Assembly: GCF_037975245.1 (NCBI RefSeq)
Contig: NC_092569.1
Coordinates: forward strand, 15,085,001-15,097,500
Reading direction: 5' to 3'
DNA: 12,500 nt
DNA from: Apostichopus japonicus
Taxonomy: Eukaryota; Echinodermata; Holothuroidea; Aspidochirotida; Stichopodidae
The translations under genes and the position numbers were made by a program. Below the pieces are notes generated by a model. It saw only the letters and a list, made by a program, of their open reading frames with translations. It did no database searches and was not told the DNA's origin. Shown here in pieces: positions 1 to 7,811 of the stretch; the stretch's first letter is position 1; the number at the start of each line of letters is the position of its first letter.

Positions 1-73
1 ACAATATACAAAACCAAATAAAAAATTACTTAAATTCCAAATTTTGGACGTTTATTCGAAATAATTTTGCAAG

Positions 74-284
<211 letters not shown>

Positions 285-603
285 AATGACATCGAACGTG
301 ATCCGAACGAGTTACAGACAACTATCCTAGAATAAGAGTACCATGGACTCACTATAAGTATCACTAAGCATAAGTAACAGTCATCTTTTGAAGAAGAACA
401 AAAAGGACCATTATACGTATATACTTTGTCAGAAGTAGAAACAATATATGTCTCGGAGTTATAGCCTCAAAGAATTTATAAGTACCAGAAGTTATAACAA
501 GTTCTTGATGACAAATTGTTGTACAATTACTTGAGTAGGAGTGCGAGTAAGATCATCCTTGTTACAAGTAACAAGTACGAGGCCCGCGAGTACCTTTATC
601 GTT
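285..603. other. AT-rich spacer, no gene seen
   Basis: Unique-looking AT-rich sequence between the TA microsatellite and the 19-bp minisatellite. It contains no long open frame, tRNA box or terminal inverted repeat that I could find. It is slightly richer in short ACAAGTA-type words near 561-580, which do not form a regular array. Confidence 0.6.
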
Positions 604-1087
604 CGCATCAATACGCATCAATACTAAATGTGCGCATCAATACTAAATGTGCGCATTAATACTAAATGTGCGCATCAATACTAAATGTGCGCATCAATAC
701 TAAATGTGCGCATCAATACTAAATGTGCGCATCAATACTAAATGTGCGCATCAATACTAAATGTGCGCAACAATACTAAATGTGTGCATCAATACTAAAT
801 GTGCGCATCAATACTAAATGTACGCATCAATACTAAATGTGCGCATTAATACTACATGTGCGCATCAATACTAAATGTGCGCATCAATACTAAATGTGCG
901 CATCAATACTAAATGTGCGCATCAATACTAAATGTGCGCATCAATACTAAATGTGCGCAACAATACTAAATGTGCGCATCAATACTAAATGTGCGCATCA
1001 ATACTAAATGTACGCATCAATACTAAATGTGCGCATCAGTACTAAATGTGCGCATCAATATTAAATGTGCGCATCAATACTAAATTT
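604..1087. repeat. 19-bp minisatellite with 190-bp higher-order period
   Basis: About 25 head-to-tail copies of the unit GCGCATCAATACTAAATGT, preceded by a truncated copy at 604-612. Most units are identical. Variant units recur in a fixed order. A CATTAAT variant starts at 651 and again at 841. A GCAACAAT variant starts at 765 and 955. An ACGCATC variant starts at 822 and 1012. All three pairs are exactly 190 bp (10 units) apart, so a block of 10 units was duplicated as one piece (about 651-840 and 841-1030). The last three units (1031-1087) carry private substitutions and the array decays into TTTTTC. Each unit contains the palindrome TGCGCA. No coding meaning is evident: 19 is not a multiple of three. 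Confidence 0.97.
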
Positions 1088-1769
1088 TTCAACATATCCC
1101 AAGTGGGTGCTATACGGGTGGGTGTTAGTCCAAAATAATGACGGTGATTCCATAGGTAACTGTGCCATAGAGTACCCATGCATACGAGTATTGAGTACAC
1201 TACGGACTTATTACAAGTATGTGTACAGAGCAAGTATTAAGTCTTCAGACGGCATACTGTCACCAGTGTACGAGAAGTTGGTTCTTATACTTATTCTAAA
1301 CCTATACTATATGCTTTCTCGAAGGGTGACATCGTTTAAATGTAATATCTGTTTCTGCATAGTGTTTTAAAAGGTAACCTCGTAGGAACTATTACTTAAT
1401 CTGCATGCAGTGAGCTTCATACCGGGTAATACTTAATTCGACGATAAATTGATCAAGAATAAATCCTCTGTAACTTTGATTTGTGTTAAAGCAATTTTTT
1501 TTTTGGCATTTGCAGTTGCATTTAATCTGTAATTTTGTTCGGATAATGTTTGCAAATCAACATCACATAAAAAGTAAATAGCTAGTTTTAGTTTTTTTTC
1601 TTGCCCAATATTATACTAAGTGTATGTGGGAGACTTAAAAGCCTCACGTGACAAACACCATGCTTTACTCCCAAACACTTGTATGTTTGAATCATCACTT
1701 GGACTAATTTCTAAGCAAAATCAAACATGTGGAAGTTCGTAACCGGAAAGAATTGGGTTTTCCTTCGAT
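1088..1769. other. AT-rich spacer, no gene seen
   Basis: AT-rich sequence after the minisatellite. An open frame of about 100 codons on the plus strand begins inside the last minisatellite unit (1065) and runs to 1370, but its product resembles no family I know and its start lies in repeat DNA. T-runs occur at about 1495-1505 and 1592-1599. I see no RNA gene and no transposon end. Confidence 0.55.
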
Positions 1770-1856
1770 CGCTTTTTAAGTTTCCTCTTTCGCTTTTCAA
1801 TTTTCTTTTTCGGTCAATACATCTTCCTTTTTTTTTCTTTCTCTTTTTAAACTCTA
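1770..1856. repeat. Polypyrimidine (T/C) tract
   Basis: A stretch made almost entirely of T and C on the plus strand, with interruptions such as CGGTCAATACA. Such homopyrimidine-homopurine DNA can adopt triplex forms and can serve as a polypyrimidine tract upstream of a splice acceptor. No convincing acceptor with a following coding exon is visible, so it is recorded as low-complexity sequence only. Confidence 0.7.
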
Positions 1857-2054
1857 CTTCTATAGTTAAGCAGGCCCACTGTATGGCAGAATTATCCCAG
1901 TAAGGTCGACTATATAGACCGCAAACGGAGTATCAGACGAAGATGCGAGGGACACTAGAAGGGGCAATTGGGTGGGGTGCGAAGCGGGCATGGGAGGGGG
2001 ATAAAAGAATCAAGATGATCATGTATTGTCAATGTTGGTCAAAAGAAGAGGCAA

Positions 2055-2108
2055 TGCCCCCACCTCCCTCCCCCTCCCCCACCCCCAACCACCCCACCCC
2101 ACCCTCCA
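2055..2108. repeat. C-rich low-complexity tract, G-quadruplex capable on minus strand
   Basis: A run of CCC, CCCC and CCCCC blocks separated by single T or A bases. On the minus strand this gives many closely spaced G-tracts, the classic pattern for a G-quadruplex (an i-motif on the plus strand). The overlapping plus-strand frame reads as a Pro/Ser/Thr-rich segment, as expected from composition alone. No promoter or gene start is recognisable beside it. Confidence 0.8.
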
Positions 2109-2253
2109 TCAGCACTGGCGTGGATTTCATGGTTGAGGACTGGGGATATTTCTCTTACTGTTTTATAAGGGGGAAGACAAATGTTTTTCGCTCCCCTCGA
2201 CTTTTTTTTTGGTTTCCACTGCCTTCTGGAGGATGGCTGAAAACTCGCCACAT

Positions 2254-2322
2254 CCCCCCCCCCCGACGTGGTTAGACTTCATGTCAGTCACTACGTCCTT
2301 TCCCTTCTCTCCCCCCCCCCCC
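2254..2322. repeat. Paired poly-C runs (C11 and C12)
   Basis: C11 lies at 2254-2264 and C12 at 2311-2322. The second is preceded by CTTTCCCTTCTCT and followed by TTCTCGCAG, which looks like a 3' splice acceptor (pyrimidine tract plus CAG at 2329-2331). No upstream donor or downstream coding exon could be identified, so the acceptor reading is only formal. Confidence 0.7.
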
Positions 2323-2488
2323 TTCTCGCAGTTTGAGAAACAAGCCAACGCCCATGCACAACAGGAATTACCTGCAATGTTTAAAAAAAAGATATCTCCC
2401 CACCAGGATCCTTTTGTAAAGCCTTTTCCCACCTCTCCTTTTGTCATTTCATGCCTTTGTTCTATTGCGGTTTGCTGCCTTGTCAAGT

Positions 2489-2496
2489 GTTTCAAG
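2489..2496. repeat. Left 8-bp target-site duplication (GTTTCAAG)
   Basis: GTTTCAAG directly abuts the left terminal repeat of the 2497-3115 element and is repeated exactly at 3116-3123 on the other side. An 8-bp duplication is the signature of hAT-superfamily insertion. Confidence 0.93.
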
Positions 2497-3115
2497 CAGT
2501 GGCGGCGCCAGGAATTTTTAGTTGGGGAGGCTAAAGGGAGGCTGAGCTAATTTTTTGGGTGGCTTACAAGATTGAGTGATAGCCGTCCTGGGGTAGGGGT
2601 ATAAGGGGAGGGGTGCCCCCTCCCCTTTTGAAATTTTTCCCAATCCTGGAAAGGCCTATACATGCAAAATGGTGGCATTTAGCGAGGCTTTTGTCACCTG
2701 AAAATTTCTCCAAAAATATGCATTTTTTTGTGAGTAACTTCAGTCAAATTAGAATGGAAGATACCAATTCACAGTTTTCGTATCACTAAAATAATTGAGA
2801 AACAACTCATCAACACCTGGCGGATAAATCTAGATTCTGAATTGTTTTTATCAGTCACCAAAACAAGGCTTCCTGCACCACAACTGAGTCACTGACTATT
2901 ATCATGTGAAAAATTCATCAAAATTTCCATTGACCATTGTAGCACTGCCTTATGGCTGACAAAATTTGGGTAGGCTATATTGTTTCAATGAGGTTTTTTT
3001 TTTTGTTGCCTATTTCAGTTGGGGGGGGGGGCTAATGGGGGGGCTGACTACTTCAGTGGGGGGCTAAAGCCCCCCTCCCCAGCCCCCCCCCCCCCCCCCC
3101 TTGGCTCCGCCACTG
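2497..3115. mobile_element. Non-autonomous hAT-like DNA transposon (MITE), 619 bp
   Basis: The left end reads CAGTGGCGGCGCCAGGA and the right end, reverse-complemented, reads CAGTGGCGGAGCCAAGG. The two terminal inverted repeats match at 14 of 17 positions. Identical 8-bp direct repeats GTTTCAAG flank the element (2489-2496 and 3116-3123). A CAGTGG start with an 8-bp duplication is typical of hAT elements. The interior contains no transposase frame, so it would have to be moved in trans by a hAT transposase encoded elsewhere. Subterminal G-rich (left) and C-rich (right) blocks include GGGGAGGGG at about 2606, G11 at 3021-3031, C18 at 3083-3100, and a hairpin GGGGGGCT-AA-AGCCCCCC at about 3057-3074. 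The perfect duplication suggests a fairly recent insertion. The strand is not assignable without coding sequence. Confidence 0.92.
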
Positions 3116-3123
3116 GTTTCAAG
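3116..3123. repeat. Right 8-bp target-site duplication (GTTTCAAG)
   Basis: An exact copy of 2489-2496, directly following the right terminus CCGCCACTG of the hAT-like element. Confidence 0.93.
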
Positions 3124-3974
3124 TACTATACAAAAGAAGCAAATTAAGGGAAATATTAAATCGCCATTTTGCATCAATTAAAGTACCCAAGGGAGCGAGA
3201 GAAAAAAAACTAAGTAATTTTCGTTGATCTATGAGCTTGCTTTAGTATCATAACGAAGCTCACATTATTCGCTAGTGTTGCATGGCTAAAATAATTTGCA
3301 GAATAAGAATTGTGTGTGATATGTGTGAGCAAAAACATCCGCTTTCGGTTCCTTTCAAGAAAGCGGAAGTTGGAGGATAAAATAAACAGAGTTTGTCACT
3401 GTTCCAGAATCAATGCTACAAGTTTGATCAATTCGAATGACTAATTGAATCGCTTGCCAAATAACAATAATATGCAGTTGACAGGTGTGGGTATTAAACG
3501 GCCCCGCTTCAGATTCTGTAAAAGCCGACTATGTTCAGACGCCAACGGTTAAAGAATCAGTTAGGTAACGCTGTTTTTTTTTTTTAAATTTTATTTGTGT
3601 GTGATTTTGGATCGTAATTTGTAACCGTATTCCAATAAATCGCAATTTTGATTTATACAATAAAATGAGCTATAATTGAAATACTATACAACACCATGCA
3701 TGCACATAAACTCTGTGCGGATACAACATATATTCTTCAGTTGGATTACTGCATGATGAAGGGATGGATTTGTCAAATTTGATGTTATAGTCTATGAATA
3801 CATATGACAACAACATACTGCAAGAAACAGCATGATATCATCAAGGCAAATTCAGCATAAGGAAAAAAATGCTTTAATTTTTCTTTATAATATTTTTCTT
3901 ATTTCTTCTTATTTCTATTGAGTTGTGATGAGTTGAGAGCAAAGAGATGTGTAAAGACAGCGCTTGAATTGAAT
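3124..3974. other. AT-rich spacer, no gene seen
   Basis: AT-rich sequence with a T-run near 3574-3585 and a polypyrimidine patch near 3875-3915. No open frame of note, no RNA gene and no transposon end were recognised. Confidence 0.55.
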
Positions 3975-4100
3975 AATAGAATCTAAAGGCCTTCAACTGC
4001 ATGGGAGGGAGATCCATAAAAGTGGTGCAGCATTCAGAAAGCTACGGCCACAGAAAGATCTTGTACGAGACATTGGAATATAAATGTTACATTGTCCCCG
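3975..4100 (+). repeat. Possible decayed dispersed-repeat fragment
   Basis: The stretch around GGGAGGGAGATCCATAAAAG, GGTGCAGCATTCAGAAAGC and TACGGCCACAGAAAGATC resembles, from memory, a dispersed metazoan repeat with the pattern 'gggagttccatag ... ggtgcagca ... gaaaaggctctatc' found in retroposon remnants of fish and marine invertebrates. No frame is intact and the ends cannot be placed. This is recognition by resemblance only; unrelated unique sequence is a real alternative. Confidence 0.25.
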
Positions 4101-4379
4101 TCGCCGAAATATCCCTTTATAGTTATAGTTAACGCTATCAGGCATTAATAGCGGCTAAGCAGTTTGAAACATTATCATTCGATCGTCTAAAAAAGATTTA
4201 AAGTTCGTATTCTGTCAATTCATTCAACACTGGTCCGTATAAAGAACTGGTTGAAATGCCCACAGTGAGCTGCGTCGAGATAACCAGGATGAGCCCCTGT
4301 ATGGGGAAGAATATGTCACTAGATTCCTTTCTTTAAGTCTCTTAATATTCCTGCGATATAGCTGTATGAAAATTGCGAA
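4101..4379. other. Unremarkable spacer
   Basis: AT-rich sequence of mixed composition with nothing recognisable. An open frame of about 104 codons on the minus strand (4224-4538) reaches across it into the GC-richer patch, but its product matches no family I know. Confidence 0.5.
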
Positions 4380-4590
4380 TAAACGATATTTCCTCGGGCC
4401 TCCTATACTTGACCGTAGGCTCCTAGGCTGTGGGCTTCGGGCTGTACCCCAGACCCATCCTCCATATCGCGAGGTCTGTACAGCTAATTCTATCTTCCAG
4501 GGCTTAGGCTGCGAGACCCGGATTAACCAGCGTCCCATGGGCGGATGGTTGCCGCACCCCTCCGCTCAACCAGACCAGGCACTTTAGTGA
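4380..4590. other. GC-richer patch of unknown origin
   Basis: This 200-bp segment is clearly richer in G and C than its surroundings, and both strands are open over it (plus 4366-4587, minus 4224-4538). An AATAAA hexamer lies just upstream at 4379-4384. A polyadenylation-like signal followed by a GC-rich block would fit the R-U5 part of a solo LTR or a processed insertion. However, I could not find paired TG...CA ends with a flanking duplication, nor any protein motif. It is recorded as a compositional island that may be an old insertion. Confidence 0.35.
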
Positions 4591-5190
4591 AATATCTTTG
4601 TACGATATACTAATTAGATTGATTTTTTTTTAATATAAGAATGAAAAAAAGAGGGTAAAAGACCGTAGCTAACAAAAAATGGTGATGCGGCTATACAGCT
4701 TCAGCCATTTACCCCCCCCCCTCCCCACCCCCTATCCCAACCGGCAACATTCCCATTCTCTGATAAAAATTTGGTTATTCCATCCCACGATGAAGATATC
4801 TATATACTCAGTGGTATATGATTTTGTCTTTGACAAATAATTTTTAAAACTAGTTAATGAATTGACTTTCTGCATTAACAATCACACCGCGGGTAAAAGG
4901 GGAATCCCCATCTCTATCCCGTAGGTACCAAGTGAATGGATTTGCGCCGTTTTTTACAACCCTTTATATAGCCTAAGGATAATATTTCGCACTATTATGT
5001 CTGTTTAATTGCAAAAAGGAAAAAAAAAATAAATAACTACGGTAGTAAGTATATTTTTTTAGAACCAGAATGCAAAAGTGCAATCTTTTGTGTATTGTTT
5101 GTTAAAAAAAAACTATTTTATTATTGACATATTTCTGAATTTGGTTTGGACTATATGCGTTTTAGGGCTTTAATTATTATCGTTTAGTAC
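4591..5190. other. AT-rich spacer with C10 run, no gene seen
   Basis: AT-rich sequence with several A and T homopolymers. It includes a C-rich tract at 4712-4738 that starts with C10 (4712-4721) and continues as CTCCCCACCCCC. No RNA gene, no significant frame and no transposon terminus were found. Confidence 0.55.
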
Positions 5191-5298
5191 GGGTGATTTT
5201 TTTTTATATTGTTGCTTTAGGCTTTTACATTTTGTGCCTTATTGGTTCTATATATGGAGTATGGAGTGTGTGGAGTGTTAGGAGTGTTCTATATATGT

Positions 5299-5535
5299 GG
5301 AGTGTTAGCTGGTTAACACCGGTGCCTTCCAACCATAAGGTCCCTGGTTCGAGTCACTCCAAGATTAATGTATGTCGTCCAGTTACAGAGTTGTTGACAA
5401 TTGACAATTCATAATCATGGACGTTAAATATGAATCTAAGAGACTGACTTCGGTCAGATTGCGGCTTTGATAAGCCAATGAGGCTTCTTCGCGAGTTCCT
5501 GCTTGCAGGAGGATCTAAAATACATACATACAAAT
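5299..5535 (+). mobile_element. tRNA-derived SINE
   Basis: The head carries an internal RNA polymerase III promoter. An A-box-like TAGCTGGTTAACACCGG starts at 5306, and a B-box GGTTCGAGTC lies at 5346-5355, with spacing like that of a tRNA gene. The segment does not fold as an intact tRNA: the T-stem positions flanking the B-box do not pair. This points to a tRNA-derived retroposon and not a functional tRNA. A tRNA-unrelated body follows, including ACTTCGGTCAGATTGCGGC (about 5447), TTTGATAAGCCAATGAGGC (about 5467) and GTTCCTGCTTGCAGGAGG (about 5495; CCTGC/GCAGG forms a small hairpin). The 3' end is a short ATACATACATACAAATACAT simple repeat, as expected of a SINE tail. The body resembles SINE bodies I associate with echinoderm genomes, from memory. 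The upstream GGAGTGT-rich repeats (5255-5303) may be part of the element or flank. Confidence 0.8.
5306..5355 (+). promoter_or_regulatory. Type 2 RNA polymerase III internal promoter (A and B boxes)
   Basis: The A-box begins TAGCTGGTTAAC at 5306 and the B-box is GGTTCGAGTC at 5346-5355. Together these bind TFIIIC in tRNA genes and tRNA-derived SINEs. The B-box matches the GGTTCGANTCC consensus except at its final position, so it may still be competent for transcription. Confidence 0.75.
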
Positions 5536-5587
5536 ACATATATTTAATATTTAGGTTTGGTTACTATTTGCTTTTAGGTTTTACATT

Positions 5588-5650
5588 CGTAAAGCGCTTT
5601 GAGCAACTTTGCTGATTATGCGCTATATAAAATTACTTATTATTGCTATC
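5588..5650 (+). repeat. Retroposon 3'-tail-like fragment (GCGCTATATAAA type)
   Basis: The sequence CGTAAAGCGCTTTGAGC, then about 14 bases, then GCGCTATATAAAATTACTT and TTATTATTG, matches from memory a 3' tail shared by L2-type LINEs and several SINE families (V-SINE-like) in many animals. It follows the tRNA-derived SINE by about 50 bp. It may be the tail of an older element into which the SINE inserted, or an independent fragment. No LINE coding sequence accompanies it. Confidence 0.6.
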
Positions 5651-5702
5651 ATCTTAGTAATACAGTGCAAAGCAGAATGACATGTGATAATCAATAAATT
5701 CA

Positions 5703-6300
5703 CAATGACACAGGCTATTCTGAAATGACCATTGACCCCAACAACAGACTTCTAGTACTAAATGTGACAGATACACCAACATACTAACTATGATACCTGT
5801 CCTTGTTGAAATATTGTGTAAAACATGGTTTTCACAATCTGACCCCTGATGAATTCAAGCGACCATTGACCTCCACCCACAACATTAGTCTTCTGGTACT
5901 CCATGTGGTACAATTACATACCAAATATGTGATCTTTCCAAGCTTCCCTTGCGATATTATGTTTAGGAAGCTTCGTAAGTGTAGAGAGACAGGTAAGAGG
6001 GTAGTGAAGTAAATGTTTGGCGTTTTTTTACTTCAAATGACCTTTGACTTCCACTAAAATCAAGAGGCTTCTTTTTCTCAATGTTATACACCTTAATACA
6101 TGTTTACAAGGTTTTCACAATTTAACCTCTGATGACCCCAAATGATCTTTTGACCTCCACCAAAAACAATAGACTTCTTGTACTCAATGTGGTACTTCTA
6201 CGCAACAAATATGAAATTGGTTCGACCCTCCCTTCTTCAGATATCGTGTTTACAAGCTGGGCTTCACAAACGCACACACACTCACATACATACGCCACCA
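5703..6300 (+). repeat. Decayed tandem array, about four units of about 133 bp
   Basis: Four diverged copies share the block GACC(A/T)TTGAC(C/T)(T/C)CCA followed by CTTCT-GTACT-ATGTGGTAC. The blocks are anchored at 5727, 5861, 6039 and 6144, giving spacings of 134, 178 and 105 bp. Shared surrounding words are GGTTTTCACAATTT, CCTCTGATGACCCC and GTTTACAAG. The uneven spacing comes from an insertion in the second copy (around 5960-6030) and a deletion of about 40 bp in the third. The fourth and best preserved copy ends in an ACGCACACACACTCACATAC low-complexity stretch (about 6271-6293). Similar GACCTTTGACCTCCACC repeats occur widely in marine invertebrate genomes, as I recall. Short open frames in the array (for example 5803-6012 and 6132-6356) are incidental. 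Confidence 0.8.
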
Positions 6301-6309
6301 TGGACGCAA

Positions 6310-7145
6310 AGGTTACGATAAACAAAAAGGTCTCTTCGAACAAACACAGCAAATAATAGTAAGACGGCGGTAGTAACTTATACCTTTCTGTAGGTCGGCA
6401 ATAAATATTTTCTGCTATTTGAAAGGGAACAGTGACAATATTAAGAAAGTATGATTTCTTTATGATGATTGTATGGAATATAAGATAACATCAATCTATA
6501 ATTATATTTAATTGCAAAAAGCAAAAACAAGCAACAAAAACTAAAAACATAAAAAAACAAAATTAAAACGAGAAACGCAAAGAAAAATAGTTAGCAAATT
6601 TTTCGTAGAAAAAGGTCTCTTTTTAACAAAAACAGAAGTTCGTTGCCCGGCGATGGGTAGTAACTTTACTTCATTATTATTATTAATTACTTTTGTAGGT
6701 CGGCAATAAATATTTTCTGCTATTTGAAAGGGAACAGTGAAAAGTATGATTTCTTTATGATGATTGTATGGAAATATAAAATTACATCAATCTATTATTG
6801 TATTTAATTGCAAAAAGCATGCAACAACGAGCAACAAAAACTCAAAACATAAAAAAACAAAATTAAAACGAGAAACGCAAAGAAAAATAGTAAGCAAATT
6901 TTTAGTAATAAAAGATCTCTTTTTAACAATAACAGAAGTTGTTTGCCGGGCGATGGGTAGTAACTTTACCTTATTATCAAGTTTAATTTAAGTTATTGAA
7001 GTTTGTTAAGTTCATTAAGTTTGTAGGTCGGCAATAAATATTTTTTTTCTGCTTTTTGAAAGGAACGGTGGAAATGCTGAGAACAATAGCTTATGAATTC
7101 TTTATGACGGTTGTATGGAAAATATATAGATAACAACAAACTATT
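6310..7145. repeat. Tandem array of 315-318-bp units
   Basis: The marker GTAGGTCGGCAATAAATA occurs at 6390, 6705 and 7023, so the periods are 315 and 318 bp. Two complete units (6390-6704 and 6705-7022) are flanked by the end of an earlier unit (about 6310-6389, recognised by AAAAAGGTCTCTT and GGTAGTAACTT) and the beginning of a later one (7023 to about 7145). Each full unit contains, in order, the marker, TTTGAAAGGGAACAGTG, TTCTTTATGATGATTGTATGG, an A-rich block almost free of T (about 6512-6590 and 6811-6890), then TCTCTTTTTAAC and GGGCGATGGGTAGTAAC-like words. The two complete units look highly similar over the A-rich block, with indels mostly just before the next marker. The short plus-strand frame 6764-6991 lies inside one unit and is Lys-rich because of the A-rich block; it is not a credible gene. 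Confidence 0.93.
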
Positions 7146-7560
7146 TTAGTCTGAATAGATTGGTTTATAATAACGTACATTGTTGCTAGTGTATGGACCA
7201 CGACGTACCTCGATTGTTTTGTTGTTCAGAAAGAGTTTTTTTTTTCATTTACTTAACAAGGCTGCAAACTTGTCAACAACTTAAAGTTGATTTGAAAATG
7301 TTCCTCTCTCTCTCAAATCTGCTTGTACTTTCCCTTTTTTCTTCTCTCTTTTTCTTAAAGCTGATATACTTAACTATAATCTTGTCTAATGTGATGCATG
7401 CTATGATCAGAGTTTGCATGTACGCAGCTATATATAGTTGGAATTCAAATCCCAAAATAGGATTTTTTTCTAAGAAAAAAAAAAGAAACGAATACAAACA
7501 GAACAATATTCACAAATGACATATGGCGCAGGTTACATAATTATATACTAAAGTTTTGCA
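7146..7560. other. AT-rich spacer, no gene seen
   Basis: AT-rich with T-runs, a short CTCTCTCTCTC patch near 7304 and an A-run near 7475. A plus-strand frame of 108 codons (7193-7519) and an overlapping minus-strand frame are driven by T-rich and A-rich composition, giving Phe/Leu/Ile-rich and Lys/Asn-rich stretches. They show no family resemblance. Confidence 0.5.
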
Positions 7561-7568
7561 CCCCCAGG

Positions 7569-7803
7569 CAGGCGCGTAGCGAGGAATTTGCCAAGGGAGG
7601 GGCGAAGCTGGTAAACAAACTATCTAAGCGTATAGCGCCACCATGAGCGTACAAGAAAATGTCTCCCAGATCGCTGGAAATGGCACTTCCCAGGCCTTGT
7701 AAGTTGCATCTAAGCATTTTCTATTTTGAAATTACTATAGCGATATCATAAAAAAAACAGTACAAAAATTTATGCTCAATTGGGGAGGGGGCGGTCGCGC
7801 CTG
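7569..7803. mobile_element. Short hAT-like MITE, about 235 bp
   Basis: The left end reads CAGGCGCGTAGCGAGG and the right end, reverse-complemented, reads CAGGCGCGACCGC, so the terminal inverted repeat is 8 bp (CAGGCGCG). The flanks carry CCCCAGG at 7562-7568 and 7804-7810. The match extends to 8 bp (CCCCAGGC) if the first C of the left end is counted as duplication. Elements starting CAGGCGCGTAGC with G-rich subterminal blocks are common non-autonomous hAT-like transposons in animals, as I recall. The interior has G-rich patches near both ends (about 7596-7603 and 7781-7792) and no transposase. The target site is itself C-rich, so the duplication is less decisive than for the larger element, and the exact right border could be off. 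Confidence 0.65.
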
Positions 7804-7811
7804 CCCCAGGC

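Noticed and set aside
604-1087. CRISPR array
   Set aside because: The 19-bp units are contiguous with no unique spacers, and the surrounding sequence is eukaryotic in character.
2292-2331. Splice-acceptor-like pyrimidine tract ending in CAG
   Set aside because: No matching donor and no downstream exon with coding character were found; poly-C runs are common throughout the window.
1943-2550. Overlapping Pro-rich and Gly-rich frames on both strands
   Set aside because: Composition of the C-rich tracts alone explains them. They overlap on opposite strands, match no family, and one runs into the hAT-like element.
5299-5375. Functional tRNA gene
   Set aside because: A and B boxes are present, but the stems flanking the B-box do not pair and a SINE body and simple-repeat tail follow.
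6512-6590. Helically phased A-tracts (bent DNA)
   Set aside because: The A-runs are spaced at roughly 6-13 bases without a steady period of about 10.5, so phasing is not supported.
7193-7519. Small membrane protein of 108 codons
   Set aside because: The hydrophobic stretch comes from T-rich sequence, the Lys-rich end from an A-run, and the opposite strand is open too; no start context or homology supports it.
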